Shown here: positions 42,854 to 52,643 of the stretch, one piece after another
How positions within the stretch are numbered: the stretch's first letter is position 1
Layout of the letters: every line of letters begins with the position of its first letter
Source of the DNA: Thermosediminibacter litoriperuensis
Lineage (GTDB): Bacteria > Bacillota > Thermosediminibacteria > Thermosediminibacterales > Thermosediminibacteraceae
NCBI RefSeq assembly: GCF_008124715.1
Contig: NZ_VNHO01000014.1
Coordinates: 1 to 59,481 of the forward strand
DNA: 59,481 nucleotides
Direction of reading: 5' to 3'
Program-made: the position numbers and the translations under genes
Notes under the pieces: model-generated
Database searches by the model: none
The model's input: only the letters and a program-made list of their open reading frames with translations
What the model was told of the DNA's origin: nothing

Positions 42854-43930
42854 TCAGGGACCGTAGGAGATCACAAATTTTTGAGCTTCTTCCGGTGACA
42901 GCGGAGCCTCAATAACTAAGGAGAGTTCTTTTTCCAGGTCCAGGATTTCTCCCGAAGGTATCAACTGGACTTTGGGCCTGAAAGGAAGCGGGGGGTTTGC
43001 GGAAACTACGCAGCCGATTGTGCCGTTGCTGAGCCTGACCAGCGTACCCGCGGGGTAGGGTTTTACGCAGGATAAAAAGGCGTTTATCACTCTCAAGTCG
43101 AATTTGGTATTGCCCGAAGCCTGAAACATCTCGTAGACTTCGTTCGGAGGAAAGGCCTTCCTGTAGACCCTGTCCGTGGTCATGGCGTTGTACACGTCAG
43201 CCACAGCGCATATCATCGAGAATTCGTCGATCTCGCTTCCCTTCAAGTTCCTGGGGTAGCCGGTACCGTCGTACCTTTCGTGGTGGTTTAATATGATGTT
43301 CATTGACCGGGGGTGAACTTCGTTTTCCCCCTTTTTATTTTTTATCAGCTTCCACCCTTTGGCCGGGTGTGTCATTATAATTTTAAATTCCTCCGGTGTG
43401 AGCTTCCCTGGTTTATTCAGAACAGCCGGATCGATCAAGGTCTTGCCTATATCGTGAAGCAGGCTTCCGGCGCCCAGGGCGAAAAGCTTTTCCCTGCTGT
43501 AGCCCAGCCTTATGCCCGTAAGGATGGCCAAGGTGCACACGTCCACCGAGTGAGCGAAGGTGTAAAGGTCACTGGAGCATATGTCGGTCAGGTGGTCGAT
43601 TACTGCTTTTCCGGAAAGGATCTCGTCGAGCAGGGCCTCCACACTTTCAAAAATGCTGGAAATGGGTGTATTCTCCAGGTTTTTCACCCAGGAGTTCAGC
43701 ACTCGCATCGCCTCGACCCTTATTTTTTCCGAAAGGGTCTCGTTGATTTCCATTTCATCATAAGGTACCGGACCGTCCACATCCACCACGATGACATTAT
43801 TTCTCTTGAGCGCGTTTATGTAGCGCGATGTCAGGACGACACCCCGGTTCAACAGCAGCTCGCCGCAGTTACCGTATACGGGTTTTGCCAGTTTCATTCC
43901 GGGCAGGAGGTGGGTTGTGGGGAGTTTCAA
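42854..43930 (-). CDS. HD-GYP domain cyclic-di-GMP phosphodiesterase
   Basis: 358 residues, TTG start 43930 with GGAGG 9 bases before. A short N-terminal region precedes the HD-GYP core: FAHSVDVCTLAILTGIRLGY, LLHDIGK, NHHERYDGTGYP and ADVYNAMTTDRVYRKA. All metal and GYP residues are intact, so it should hydrolyse c-di-GMP to GMP. A PilZ-like or barrel tail (TLVRLSNGTIGCVVSA) ends the protein. It lies between two MCP genes in the region that also holds a c-di-GMP riboswitch. Confidence 0.9.
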   Translation of the reverse strand: MKLPTTHLLPGMKLAKPVYGNCGELLLNRGVVLTSRYINALKRNNVIVVDVDGPVPYDEMEINETLSEKIRVEAMRVLNSWVKNLENTPISSIFESVEALLDEILSGKAVIDHLTDICSSDLYTFAHSVDVCTLAILTGIRLGYSREKLFALGAGSLLHDIGKTLIDPAVLNKPGKLTPEEFKIIMTHPAKGWKLIKNKKGENEVHPRSMNIILNHHERYDGTGYPRNLKGSEIDEFSMICAVADVYNAMTTDRVYRKAFPPNEVYEMFQASGNTKFDLRVINAFLSCVKPYPAGTLVRLSNGTIGCVVSANPPLPFRPKVQLIPSGEILDLEKELSLVIEAPLSPEEAQKFVISYGP

Positions 43931-43959
43931 CTCGTGAAGCCTCCTTTGCTGCTAAAAAG

Positions 43960-43990
43960 GCACCTGCTTTCCGCTCAGGAAAGCAGGTGC
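43960..43990 (-). terminator. Terminator of the cheW-mcp operon
   Basis: Perfect 13-bp stem GCACCTGCTTTCC (43960-43972) / GGAAAGCAGGTGC (43978-43990), 5-base loop, followed on the minus strand by CTTTTTAG. Confidence 0.9.
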
Positions 43991-43999
43991 GACTTGACT

Positions 44000-46009
44000 T
44001 TACAGGGTAAACTTTGAGCTTTCCTTTTTGAGCTTTTCCACCAGGTCGATGAGCTCCGTGGCGCTGGCGCTTATGGTCTGGGCTGCCGAACTCATCTCTT
44101 CTGCCGATGCGGCTATCTCCTGGGAAGACGCCGCGTTCTCTTCCGATATTGCGGCGGCGTTGGATACTTCTTCGTTGATCTTTCTGCTGTGTTCGTTGAC
44201 GGTCCTGGCCATTTCCTCGATATCCCTCAGAAGGTCGGCTACCTTCCTGGCACCTACCGATATTTCCATGAAATGGTTTAGGGCTTCGCCGCCTATGATC
44301 GCCTGTTCTTCGATGAGGATTACCGCTTCTTCGGTAGCCTTATCCGAAAGGTCAATATTCTCCGTGACCTGTTTAACTATTCTGGTTATCTGGCTTGCCT
44401 GCTGGCTGGACTGTTCGGCTAGCTTTCTGATTTCCTCGGCCACCACCGCAAATCCCCTGCCGGCCTCGCCGGCCCTGGCTGCTTCGATGGCGGCGTTGAG
44501 AGCCAGGAGGTTGGTCTGTTCGGCTATGCCCGTTATTATGTCGGTAATGCCCGCTATCTCTTTTGCCTGTTCTATGAGGCTGGCCATGGCGGACTTGATA
44601 TTTTCGGCCTTGGAGGTGGTGAGTTCTATCTTCTGGGCGAGCTCTTTCATGATCTTCTCGCCCTGCTCGGTTCTCTTCACCGTATCCATGGTGTTTTGTG
44701 TAATGGATTCCAGGTTTTCCACCAGGTCCTGCATCTGCCTGGTGCTATCCTCGACAGCCGCCGAAATATTTCCGGTGTTCTGGGCCAAGTCCTGGGCGCC
44801 GGCGGAAATCTGATTTACGGTTTCCGCCACCTGTTCGGCGGCTTGGGCGGTATCCTGGGCTCCCTGGGATATGTCCCTTATAGCCCTTTCCAGGTTGTTT
44901 ATGGTGCTGCTCATGACGCCCAGCACCGCCCTGGTGTTATCCAGCATTTTCTTGAGGGAGTTACCGAGGATTCCGAGTTCGCCGGAAAACCCTTCGGGTA
45001 CGTCCACTCTAAGGTCCCCCGTTGACATGGTATCGGCCACCGCCGTGAGCTTAAGTATGGGTGAAGACATCTGCCGGCTGAAGGTAAGGGCTGCGGTGAT
45101 GACGATTATCGCTGCAACCAGGATCAGGGTGATGGTGGTCCAGTAGAAGCTCTTCAAGCCGGCGTATACTTCAGCTGCCGAAGCAGTGACGCATAAGGAC
45201 CATCCGGTGCTCTTAACCGGAGAGAAGGCAGCCAGTTTGTATTCTCCATTAAAATCATACCTTACGGTGGCTTCTTCGCCTTTTATCATGCGTTCCCCGA
45301 CCCTGTTCAGCGACTCGGACTCGGTCTTTGTTATGTTCATGGTCATAACCATCTTCTCGTCGGGATGGGCTATGACGGTACCCTTCTTGTCTGCCAGGTA
45401 TGCGTACCCCGTGGTGCCGTATTTTGTCGAGTTTACGATGTTGCCGAGCGCATTCGCGTTTACATCAGCACCGACTATGCCGGTTATACCGCCCTGACCT
45501 TTTACGGGGGCTACTATGACCAGAATTTTGTCGCCGGTCACCTTGTCAACGACGATATCCGACACAATGGTTTTGCCCGAGGACATTAAATCCTTAAAAT
45601 ACTGCCGGTCGTTGATGTCGGCGATTTCCTTGGTGATGTCCTCGTTCAGGTACGAGTAAACTTTGCCGTCGGGCGTGGCGTACCAGAGGAGCTGGATGTC
45701 CGGTGCTGCAGGCTGCACTGTTTTTAATATGGGGATTATACCTTCCAAGTTGCCGCTTTTAATTATGGGATTTTCTGCGAGAGTTTCCAATATCCCCATT
45801 CTTTCGTTAACCCAGAGGTCGATAACGCCGGTTGTGGATACGGCCTTTCCGAGCAGTTCCCGGTCTGCCGCATGGGTCAGGTTGTTTTTTGAGGTCATGT
45901 AGTTGAAGAGGCTCAGAATTATGAGAGGTACGAGGGATATTAGCAGGAACAGAACGGTCAGTCTTGTCCTTATTCCACCCTTTAATTTAGGTCCGTTCGG
46001 CTTCTTCAT
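44000..46009 (-). CDS. Methyl-accepting chemotaxis protein with external double-Cache domain
   Basis: 669 residues. There are membrane segments at about 15-35 and 290-312. Between them lies a dCache_1 sensor ([58 protein letters not shown]; each quoted in part), a type that usually binds amino acids or carboxylates. HAMP and the MCP signalling tip follow ([33 protein letters not shown]). ATG 46009 lies within the end of the CheW gene, so both are translated from the riboswitch-controlled mRNA. Confidence 0.92.
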   Translation of the reverse strand: MKKPNGPKLKGGIRTRLTVLFLLISLVPLIILSLFNYMTSKNNLTHAADRELLGKAVSTTGVIDLWVNERMGILETLAENPIIKSGNLEGIIPILKTVQPAAPDIQLLWYATPDGKVYSYLNEDITKEIADINDRQYFKDLMSSGKTIVSDIVVDKVTGDKILVIVAPVKGQGGITGIVGADVNANALGNIVNSTKYGTTGYAYLADKKGTVIAHPDEKMVMTMNITKTESESLNRVGERMIKGEEATVRYDFNGEYKLAAFSPVKSTGWSLCVTASAAEVYAGLKSFYWTTITLILVAAIIVITAALTFSRQMSSPILKLTAVADTMSTGDLRVDVPEGFSGELGILGNSLKKMLDNTRAVLGVMSSTINNLERAIRDISQGAQDTAQAAEQVAETVNQISAGAQDLAQNTGNISAAVEDSTRQMQDLVENLESITQNTMDTVKRTEQGEKIMKELAQKIELTTSKAENIKSAMASLIEQAKEIAGITDIITGIAEQTNLLALNAAIEAARAGEAGRGFAVVAEEIRKLAEQSSQQASQITRIVKQVTENIDLSDKATEEAVILIEEQAIIGGEALNHFMEISVGARKVADLLRDIEEMARTVNEHSRKINEEVSNAAAISEENAASSQEIAASAEEMSSAAQTISASATELIDLVEKLKKESSKFTL

Positions 46010-46463
46010 ATGTATCCTCCTTTGAGAAATATTTTAGCTGGTGTTTTTCTGTGACATTGAGTATTTCGCTGGTTTTAATAAGTATTACGATCCTGTCTCC
46101 CATTTTTGCCAGTCCTTGAATGAAGCGGGCATCGATAGTCAAAGCCTCGGGCGGTTTTTCCAGATCTTCCTCTTTCAGTGCCGCCACTTCGGTAACGTGA
46201 TCTACTATGAGGCCTGCCACGGCATCATCGATATTGACAACGATGATCCTGGAGTCTTTTGTTATTTCACCGTCCGCAAGGCCGAACCTCTTTTTGAGGT
46301 CGATTATCGGGATTATTCTGCCCCTCAGGTTTATTACACCCTCGATAAAATGAGGAGCCCTGGGGATGTGCGTTATTTCCACCATCCTGATGATCTCCTG
46401 CAGATCGAAAATGTCTATACCGTAAAGTTCTTCTCCGAGGCCGAAAACAACTATCTGTCTCAA
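45987..46463 (-). CDS. cheW: CheW-like chemotaxis coupling protein
   Basis: 158 residues, TTG start 46463 after AAGGAGG. The CheW fold shows [50 protein letters not shown] and the second barrel ending [18 protein letters not shown]. It couples receptors to CheA, which is not in the window. Its gene overlaps the MCP gene by 23 bases, suggesting a dedicated pair. Confidence 0.92.
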   Translation of the reverse strand: MRQIVVFGLGEELYGIDIFDLQEIIRMVEITHIPRAPHFIEGVINLRGRIIPIIDLKKRFGLADGEITKDSRIIVVNIDDAVAGLIVDHVTEVAALKEEDLEKPPEALTIDARFIQGLAKMGDRIVILIKTSEILNVTEKHQLKYFSKEDTYEEAERT

Positions 46464-46508
46464 GTGCTCCCTCCTTTCCAGCGGCTTTAAGCCTTTTAGT
46501 TTTGTAAT

Positions 46509-46546
46509 AAAAAAGGCAGCCTTCGAATAATAGTGTTTTGGCTGCC
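46509..46546 (-). terminator. Terminator in the riboswitch expression platform
   Basis: On the minus strand, GGCAGCC (46546-46540) pairs with GGCTGCC (46521-46515) and is followed by TTTTTTATT. It lies between the c-di-GMP aptamer and cheW. The same GGCAGCC arm can alternatively pair with GGCTGCC inside the aptamer's 3' side (46603-46597). Confidence 0.8.
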
Positions 46547-46584
46547 CTGGTTGGGATCTTTCTCTCGGCCGATTGTTTTATACG

Positions 46585-46680
46585 AGCCGGCAACCTGGCA
46601 GCCGTAGCCCCGATAATAAAGGGAGCCTTAGGCCCATGGCTTTGCGCCCCTGCCTTTCGACAGGTTTGCCCTTATCGGCA
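46585..46680 (-). promoter_or_regulatory. Cyclic-di-GMP-I (GEMM) riboswitch upstream of cheW-mcp
   Basis: Reading the minus strand, the conserved parts appear in order: AGGGCAAACC, a stem with a GAAA tetraloop (CCTGTCGAAAGGCAGG), GGCGCAAAGCC, GGGCCTAAGG, then the variable arm and GGGGCTACGG. These match the GEMM-I consensus core (GGGCAAACC, GNRA, GCAAAGCC, GGCCUAA). It is followed by an intrinsic terminator (46509-46546), so control is by transcription termination. Ends are approximate. Confidence 0.9.
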
Positions 46681-46716
46681 GATATTGTCGAATTTTCGTT
46701 GAAAATACTACTAAAT

Positions 46717-46746
46717 ATTTTACATTTTTCGCTTTTACATAGTCAA
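46717..46746 (-). promoter_or_regulatory. Promoter of the riboswitch-cheW-mcp transcript
   Basis: On the minus strand, TTGACT (46741-46746), 18-base spacer, TAAAAT (46717-46722); start expected near 46709, about 30 bases before the aptamer. The remainder of the 447-base gap up to 46910 holds the hemerythrin RBS and no other gene. Confidence 0.65.
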
Positions 46747-46910
46747 GTTATATTTTTCCATATCAGAAAAATAGCATTTACAATGCTACCGGTCGCTGGT
46801 ATCATGGATTTAAGCTGCGGCAGCAAAATTGGAAAGGGACCCACCGCTGAAACAGGACAAAAGATTTTTTTGGCGAATACTTATCGTAATAACGATGGGG
46901 GTGATATTTT

Positions 46911-47315
46911 ATGGCGATTATCTGGACGGAAGACCTTTCAACAGGAGTTAGCCAGATCGACGAACAGCACAAGGAACTTTTTAAAAGGGTAAACGATTTG
47001 ATTGCGGCCTGCTCGAAAGGGAAAGGCAGGGAAGAGATCGTAAAGGTCATGGATTTTCTGGGGGAATACGTCGTCATGCACTTCGGCGCCGAAGAAAAAT
47101 ACATGCAGGACAACGATTTTCCCGGCTACAGGGCACATAAAGAGCAGCACGACGGCTTTGTGACGGAATTTAATGAAGTAAAGAGAAAGATGGAGCAGAA
47201 CGGTCCTACGGTAGACCTGGTCGTAAAAATAAACCACTTCCTCATCGACTGGCTTATAAACCACATCAAAAAAACTGACAAGGTGCTGGGAGCGTTTTTG
47301 AAGAATAAGATTTGA
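46911..47315 (+). CDS. Bacteriohemerythrin
   Basis: 134 residues, ATG 46911 with GGGGGTGAT upstream. All seven di-iron ligands are present: H20, H57, E61, H76, H80, H118 and D123. The protein binds O2 reversibly, and in anaerobes it serves oxygen scavenging or delivery to a sensor. The chemotaxis genes on one side and the sigma-54 circuit on the other do not fix its role. Confidence 0.93.
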   Translation: MAIIWTEDLSTGVSQIDEQHKELFKRVNDLIAACSKGKGREEIVKVMDFLGEYVVMHFGAEEKYMQDNDFPGYRAHKEQHDGFVTEFNEVKRKMEQNGPTVDLVVKINHFLIDWLINHIKKTDKVLGAFLKNKI

Positions 47316-47340
47316 AGTGATATATGGGAGCTGAAGTGGA

Positions 47341-49365
47341 TTGTCTTTTTTCAGATCAAAGGCCTTTTTCTATCTGCCGCTGTCTCTGATATTAATACTG
47401 ATAGCTTTTTTTATAATTCAAATAATAAAAATCTCAACCGGGGATGTCCGCCTCACCGAAGAGGAGAGAAATTACCTGTTAAAAAAGGGGAAAATCGTTT
47501 ACGGAGCCCACATCAACGCGCCGCCCCTCAGATACGTGGATGAGAGCGATGGGCAGTATAAAGGGCTCGTAATCGATTACCTGCACGCGCTCTCGATCGA
47601 GCTCGGAGTAAACATCGAGACAAGACCGTACTTATGGACCGAGGCTCTGGGCCGACTTGAATCCGGCCGGACCGATATCTGTGACATGTTTGAAAGCTCG
47701 GAAAGGAGTAAAAAATATCTTTTCACAAAGCCCATATACAATTTACGGGGCGTGGTTGCGGTCAGGTCGAACAACAAGGAGATATTAAAACCTGCCGACT
47801 TAGATAAGCGGGTTGTCGCCCTGGAAAAAGGCGATTACACCAATGAATTTTTTGCCGGGAATTTCCCCGGTGCCCGAATATTATACGTGGACGATATAAA
47901 ACAGGCGATGGATCTTCTTTCGGCAGGCAGAGTCGACGCTGTAGCGGGTGACGAGCCCGTCGTCCTATATTTTATAAACAAAATGGGGCTCGAGGGGGTA
48001 GTGGACGTCCTGGACCACCCGCTCTACGAGAAGCCGGTTGTATTCGGGGTTTCCAGGAGTGAAGCGGACCTTGTACCTATTTTAAACAAGGGGATCGACA
48101 GGATAAACGGCAAAAACGTGCTGGAAAAGATCCAGCAGAAATGGTTCGGGCTATCCACCTCCATAATCGTGAGGAAGGATACCTCGAATATCAACAGGTA
48201 TCTGATGCCCATCTCCGTGATACTGGTGCTGGTAATGGCGTTTTTTGCGGTGATAAACCATTCGCTAAAAAAGGAAGTATATTTGAGGACGAGAGACCTG
48301 GAGATAAGCAAGAACCACCTGCAGACCATTTTTGACGGCATCGAGCAGATGATCGCTGTTGTTTCGGAGGACCTGTCCATAATAGATGCCAATAAAAATT
48401 TCCAGCAGTTTACCGCCAAGCCGCTGGATGTATTAAAAAATATGAAAATGTGCGACGCCGCCGGGGTATTCTGCAGGAAGGACTGCTCCTGCTGCATATT
48501 CAGGAAATGTATCGATGAACCTCTGAAAAATTGCGAGTTCAAGGCGGGAGATAAAATCTACAGTATAAGTACCTACAACCTGAGGAACCAGAGCCTGTCT
48601 TCGAAAAAGGTGCTGGTGATTATAGACGATATAACCATCAGGAGGTTCAATGAAATCCAGGTCCTGCAGGCCAATAAGATGATGGCTGTGGGCCAGCTGG
48701 CGGCGGGCGTCGCCCATGAAATAAGAAACCCCTTGGGAATTATACGGACGTATAACTATATCCTGCGCAACCGCCTTCCGGAGGGAGACGGCGTGGCGGC
48801 CAAATCCATATTCGAAATAAACAGAGCCGTGGACAGGGCTGATAGGATAATAAACAACCTTCTGAATTTTTCCAGGATCCCGGGTGAAAGATGGGAATGG
48901 GTAGACCTGAATGATTTTATCAGGGACACCCTGGAACTCCAGGAGAGCTATATTAAAAAATACAAGATAAGCAGTAAGATCGAAGATAAAACCGCTTTTC
49001 TTTATTACACGAGTGTCGACGGCATGCACCATATAGTGATGAACATCATCGCTAACGCTATAGATGCTATGAAGCATAAAGGAGGCTCTCTGACGGTCGA
49101 GATTGAAGACAAGGCCGACGGATTTTCAGTCACCTTTGCCGATACCGGGGAAGGAATAAAAAAGGAACACATGGACCACATTTTTAATCCGTTTTTCACC
49201 ACAAAGCAGCCTGGAAAAGGCACAGGCCTCGGCCTTTTTATAACTTACACGGAAATTAAAAAACTGAACGGCGAAATATTTGTAAAAAGTGAAGAAGGGA
49301 TCGGGACCGAAATCAGAGTGAGGATACCGGCTAAACGGAGGAGTAAAAATGAAGAGAGGATTTAA
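47341..49365 (+). CDS. Hybrid-ligand sensor histidine kinase: periplasmic-binding domain, Cys-rich PAS, kinase
   Basis: 674 residues, TTG start 47341. There is a membrane segment at 10-30, then an SBP_bac_3-type amino-acid binding domain (about 45-275: [40 protein letters not shown]), a second membrane segment (about 285-303), and a PAS domain. The PAS carries a Cys cluster ([20 protein letters not shown], then C and NC). The kinase core is [43 protein letters not shown] and [13 protein letters not shown]. It overlaps the NtrC-type gene by 17 bases. The binding domain is of the kind that recognises amino acids such as ornithine, lysine or glutamine; the downstream Ort enzymes make an ornithine-derived ligand plausible. 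Confidence 0.88.
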   Translation: MSFFRSKAFFYLPLSLILILIAFFIIQIIKISTGDVRLTEEERNYLLKKGKIVYGAHINAPPLRYVDESDGQYKGLVIDYLHALSIELGVNIETRPYLWTEALGRLESGRTDICDMFESSERSKKYLFTKPIYNLRGVVAVRSNNKEILKPADLDKRVVALEKGDYTNEFFAGNFPGARILYVDDIKQAMDLLSAGRVDAVAGDEPVVLYFINKMGLEGVVDVLDHPLYEKPVVFGVSRSEADLVPILNKGIDRINGKNVLEKIQQKWFGLSTSIIVRKDTSNINRYLMPISVILVLVMAFFAVINHSLKKEVYLRTRDLEISKNHLQTIFDGIEQMIAVVSEDLSIIDANKNFQQFTAKPLDVLKNMKMCDAAGVFCRKDCSCCIFRKCIDEPLKNCEFKAGDKIYSISTYNLRNQSLSSKKVLVIIDDITIRRFNEIQVLQANKMMAVGQLAAGVAHEIRNPLGIIRTYNYILRNRLPEGDGVAAKSIFEINRAVDRADRIINNLLNFSRIPGERWEWVDLNDFIRDTLELQESYIKKYKISSKIEDKTAFLYYTSVDGMHHIVMNIIANAIDAMKHKGGSLTVEIEDKADGFSVTFADTGEGIKKEHMDHIFNPFFTTKQPGKGTGLGLFITYTEIKKLNGEIFVKSEEGIGTEIRVRIPAKRRSKNEERI

Positions 49366-50710
49366 AATCCTGGTTGTGGACGATGAACCTGAATTTCTTG
49401 AAGCCTACAGCATACTGTTGTCCGAAAAGGGTTATGAGGTGATATGCGAATCCCAGCCCCGGAAAGCTCTTTGCCTGCTGGAAAAAGAGTATTTCCCGCT
49501 GGTAATGGTGGACCTGGTGATGCCGGGGATGGACGGCATGGAGTTTTTGAAAAATGTCAAGGCTCTGTACGGCAGCAGGACTGAAGTCATAATCGTCACC
49601 GGGTTCGGCACCATAGAGAACGCAGTCAGGGCGGTCAAGCTAGGCGCTTTCGGTTACTTCATAAAAAGTTCCGATCCAGAGTCAATGCTGGCCGAAGTGG
49701 AAAAGGTCAGGAAAATGTTCGAATTGAAAGCCGAAAATTCCATGCTCAAATACGGCCTTCTCGAAGAAGACGTCTTTTTATCGACGAAAAATCCGAAAAT
49801 GATGGAAGTCCTGGAGATGATAGAGAGGGTTTCCCGGACCGATTCAAACGTGCTTCTCCTGGGGGAATCGGGAACGGGAAAGGAAGTAATTGCAAAGCTG
49901 ATCCACAAAAAAAGTTCCAGAAGCATTATGCCCTTTGTGGCGATAAACTGCAAGGCTTACCCTTTGAGCCTACTGGAATCGGAACTTTTCGGCCACGAGA
50001 AGGGAGCCTTTACGGGGGCGACCTCGAAAAGGCAGGGGAAACTGGAAGAGGCCGGCGGTGGTACTTTATTTCTCGATGAAATCGGCGAGATCGAGGCGGA
50101 CGTCCAGGTAAAGCTGTTGAGAGTCCTTGAGACCCGGACGGTGGAAAGGCTGGGTTCGAACAAGCCCGTGAGTGTGGATTTCCGGCTGATTTGCGCCACT
50201 AACAATGATATAGACAGAGCCATAGAACAGGGGACCTTCAGACCGGACCTTTATTACAGGATCAGTACCATCGTGATAAGAATTCCTCCTCTCAGAGAGA
50301 GAAAAGAGGATATTCCGGGGTTCATTGAGTTTTTTATGAACAGTTATTCCAGGATCATGGGCAAATACCCCGAGATGGAAGAGGGGGCTGTCCGGCTGCT
50401 GGCGGCCTATGATTACCCGGGAAATATAAGGGAGCTTAAAAATATAATCGAAAGACTTTTCGTCCTCTGCGACGGTATCATAACCGAAGAGGATGTGAAA
50501 AGAAGCCTTCAGGGAGCGCAAAAATCACCGGGGAGGGGCGGGGAGGCCCCTGCTCCCGTCGCCTACGAAACCGCCAAGGAAGATTTTGAAAGGCGGTATT
50601 TCAGCATGCTCTTCGAACTGAGCGGCGGCAACCTGTCCCAGGTGTCCCGGCTCTCCGGGTTAAGCCGCCGGCAGGTTTTCAATAAGATAAAAAAGTATTC
50701 GATAAAGTAG
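49349..50710 (+). CDS. NtrC-family sigma-54 response regulator
   Basis: 453 residues. Receiver (1-120): DDEPEF, acceptor in LVMVDLVMPGMDGMEF and Lys in FIKSSDPE. The AAA+ domain has GESGTGKEV (Walker A), GAFTGAT (the loop that contacts sigma-54) and GGGTLFLDEIGE (Walker B). The C-terminal Fis-type helix-turn-helix is GGNLSQVSRLSGLSRRQVFN. It is the partner of the overlapping kinase. Its probable sites, two dyads, begin at its own stop codon (50708-50743), and the -24/-12 promoter is 55-70 bases further on. Confidence 0.93.
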   Translation: MKRGFKILVVDDEPEFLEAYSILLSEKGYEVICESQPRKALCLLEKEYFPLVMVDLVMPGMDGMEFLKNVKALYGSRTEVIIVTGFGTIENAVRAVKLGAFGYFIKSSDPESMLAEVEKVRKMFELKAENSMLKYGLLEEDVFLSTKNPKMMEVLEMIERVSRTDSNVLLLGESGTGKEVIAKLIHKKSSRSIMPFVAINCKAYPLSLLESELFGHEKGAFTGATSKRQGKLEEAGGGTLFLDEIGEIEADVQVKLLRVLETRTVERLGSNKPVSVDFRLICATNNDIDRAIEQGTFRPDLYYRISTIVIRIPPLRERKEDIPGFIEFFMNSYSRIMGKYPEMEEGAVRLLAAYDYPGNIRELKNIIERLFVLCDGIITEEDVKRSLQGAQKSPGRGGEAPAPVAYETAKEDFERRYFSMLFELSGGNLSQVSRLSGLSRRQVFNKIKKYSIK

Positions 50711-50743
50711 GAAATTTATTTCCTACCCGGGAATTTTATTTCC
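50708..50743 (+). promoter_or_regulatory. Tandem dyad upstream activator sites
   Basis: GGAAATTTATTTCC (50710-50723) and GGAATTTTATTTCC (50730-50743) are near-identical dyads whose starts are 20 bases apart, about two helical turns. The first is part of the longer palindrome TAGGAAATTTATTTCCTA (50708-50725). Location between an NtrC-type gene and a sigma-54 promoter marks them as its enhancer sites. Confidence 0.8.
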
Positions 50744-50770
50744 TGCTAAATTATAATGGTTGTGCCCAAC

Positions 50771-50796
50771 ACCCGCAATTTTGCGGGGTTTTTTTA
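50771..50796 (+). terminator. Terminator of the sensor/regulator operon
   Basis: CCCGCAA (50772-50778) / TTGCGGG (50781-50787), 2-base loop, followed by GTTTTTTT. It separates the regulatory operon from the sigma-54 unit, and its T-run ends at the -24 element. Confidence 0.8.
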
Positions 50797-50814
50797 TTGG
50801 AATACTTTTTGCAA
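50797..50814 (+). promoter_or_regulatory. Sigma-54 (-24/-12) promoter
   Basis: TTGGAATACTTTTTGCAA: GG at 50799-50800 and GC at 50811-50812, exactly 10 bases apart, with TTGCA at -12. This fits the sigma-54 consensus. The start would be near 50824, 39 bases before the NhaC-like gene. Confidence 0.85.
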
Positions 50815-50862
50815 AATTGGATTTACAGCCGGAAATCAATATATTCAGCAAGGAGGGTTTTT

Positions 50863-52296
50863 ATGGAAGAAAAAAAGAGAATAGAGTTTTACGGGGGAGG
50901 TTGGGTTTCGTTTCTTCCTTTTTTGATCTTTCTCACGGTTACGCTTTACATCTCTTTTCTTAAAGCTCCCGATGTGCGGGGTATGTGGATCGGAGCCCTG
51001 GCGGGAATAATGTTTACCTATTTCCTTGCAAAAGACAAAGAAACCTACGCAAAAGTAGTCATCGATGGTATGGCGGACCCGATAGCGATAGTACCGGTAG
51101 CCTGCTGGATTTTTGCAGGCGCTTTTGCCGCCGTATTGAGATCCTCCAAACTGGTGGAAGGCATCATATGGGCGGCATATCACCTGGGTGCAAAGGGAAC
51201 GTTTTTCGTAATTGTCACCTTTTTAGCATGCTGTATTTTTTCAACAGCAACGGGGACCGGATTCGGCACGATAGTTGCGGGAATGTCGGTACTTTACCCG
51301 GCAGGAGTGTTTTTAGGTGCCAATCCCTTGGCGCTTATAGGGGCGATTGTGGGCGGCGGCGCCTTCGGCGATAATCTGGCGCCGGTATCGGATACCACCA
51401 TATGTTCCGCTGCCAGCCAGGGTGCCGACGTCGGGGGAGTGGTGATGACCAGGCTGAAATACTGCCTCGCCGCCGGTGTGACCACTCTCGTATTGCTGGT
51501 TTTATTCGGAGGAGGCGGGAGTGTCTCCAGCGTGCCCTACGAGACCCTGGCAGCGTATATGAACCCCAAAGGTCTGATAATGCTCATACCGGCCGCACTT
51601 ACCATATACGTGGCCGTGAAAAAAGGAGACATAATCATAGCTACTACCATAGGAACCGTTGCTGCGGCCGCCTTCGCAATTCTGTTCGGCCTTGCGGACG
51701 TCAACACGCTGTTTTTCGTGAAAGACGGAGCAGTGGGAGGCGCTCTGGTCAACGGTGTGGCAGGTATGGTCGATATCTGCATCCTTGCCCTGCTGGTGCT
51801 CTCCTGTGTCCACATAATGCAGGCGGGCGGGGGTGATCGGAAACTGCTGGAACTGGCGGGTGTGTTTGTAAAGACCGTAAGGGGTGTTGAAGCGTCCATA
51901 GTGTTCCTGGTTATAGCGATGTCCACCATCATGGGGCTCAACGCTCCGCCGATTCTGGCGGTGGGAACCTCCTTTGCAAAGCCCATCGGGGAAAAATACA
52001 ACATCCATCCCTACCGCAGAGCCAACCTGCTAGATGCCACGGCGTGCACACTGGTCTACTCTATGCCCTGGACTCCTGCGCTGCTTTTAACTCAGTCTCT
52101 TGCAAAAGAAGCCAATAAAACCTTTGGCGGTATGGTGCCGGTATTCAACACGGTTCAGATGACCCCCTGGATCATATACTGCTGGATACTCCTCGCTGTA
52201 ATGATATTTGCCGTCGTTACTGGTTGGGGCAGGGAATATATAGGAGAGGACGGGCGCCCGGTATATTATAACCGCGGATCATGGGCTGCCAATTAA
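50863..52296 (+). CDS. NhaC-family Na+/H+ antiporter-like carrier
   Basis: 477 residues from ATG 50863 (AAGGAGGG upstream; the open frame from 50797 overlaps the promoter). About 12 membrane segments. The family motif is GGGAFGDNLAPVSDTTICSA, with TGTGFGTIVAGMSVL before it and DATACTLVYSMPWTPALLL near the end. NhaC proteins exchange Na+ for H+, and some relatives carry organic substrates. As first gene of the sigma-54 unit with ortA-ortB it could import the substrate or export the amine product. The ion-antiporter reading is the conservative one. Confidence 0.85.
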   Translation: MEEKKRIEFYGGGWVSFLPFLIFLTVTLYISFLKAPDVRGMWIGALAGIMFTYFLAKDKETYAKVVIDGMADPIAIVPVACWIFAGAFAAVLRSSKLVEGIIWAAYHLGAKGTFFVIVTFLACCIFSTATGTGFGTIVAGMSVLYPAGVFLGANPLALIGAIVGGGAFGDNLAPVSDTTICSAASQGADVGGVVMTRLKYCLAAGVTTLVLLVLFGGGGSVSSVPYETLAAYMNPKGLIMLIPAALTIYVAVKKGDIIIATTIGTVAAAAFAILFGLADVNTLFFVKDGAVGGALVNGVAGMVDICILALLVLSCVHIMQAGGGDRKLLELAGVFVKTVRGVEASIVFLVIAMSTIMGLNAPPILAVGTSFAKPIGEKYNIHPYRRANLLDATACTLVYSMPWTPALLLTQSLAKEANKTFGGMVPVFNTVQMTPWIIYCWILLAVMIFAVVTGWGREYIGEDGRPVYYNRGSWAAN

Positions 52297-52316
52297 TAAG
52301 GAAGGAGATGATTGCT

Positions 52317-52643
52317 TTGCAGGCCCAAAAAGGCATGTGGGTGGAAATAGAAAACACAGTGCTTCAACCGGGAGAACGGGCACCTCATGTGCCGGAAGAT
52401 ACGAAGCGTGTACCTCTGGTCATGTGGGTAAAGGGTTTCCTGGAGTCTAATGAGGCTTTTTTGGGGGACCGCGTAAAGGTCCGCACCCTGGCCGGCAGAA
52501 TTGTGGAGGGGAAGCTCGTCGCGATCAATCCGAGACACGAGCACGATTTTGGGGATTGCGTGGAAGAGCTCTTGCAGGCGGGAGAAGGGCTCAAAAAAGA
52601 GCTGGAGATGGTTTTGAAGGAGGAAGACTCCAATGAAGGATAA
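52317..52643 (+). CDS. ortA: 2-amino-4-oxopentanoate thiolase alpha subunit
   Basis: 108 residues from TTG 52317 (GGAAGGAG 9 bases before; an ATG at 52308 touches it). The small subunit is typical of OrtA: VEIENTVLQPGERAPHVPED, PLVMWVKGFL, DRVKVRTLAGRIVEGKLV, and NPRHEHDFGDCVEELL. With OrtB it cleaves 2-amino-4-oxopentanoate with CoA to acetyl-CoA and alanine, the last step of the clostridial oxidative ornithine route. It is translationally coupled to ortB (11-base overlap). Confidence 0.88.
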   Translation: MQAQKGMWVEIENTVLQPGERAPHVPEDTKRVPLVMWVKGFLESNEAFLGDRVKVRTLAGRIVEGKLVAINPRHEHDFGDCVEELLQAGEGLKKELEMVLKEEDSNEG

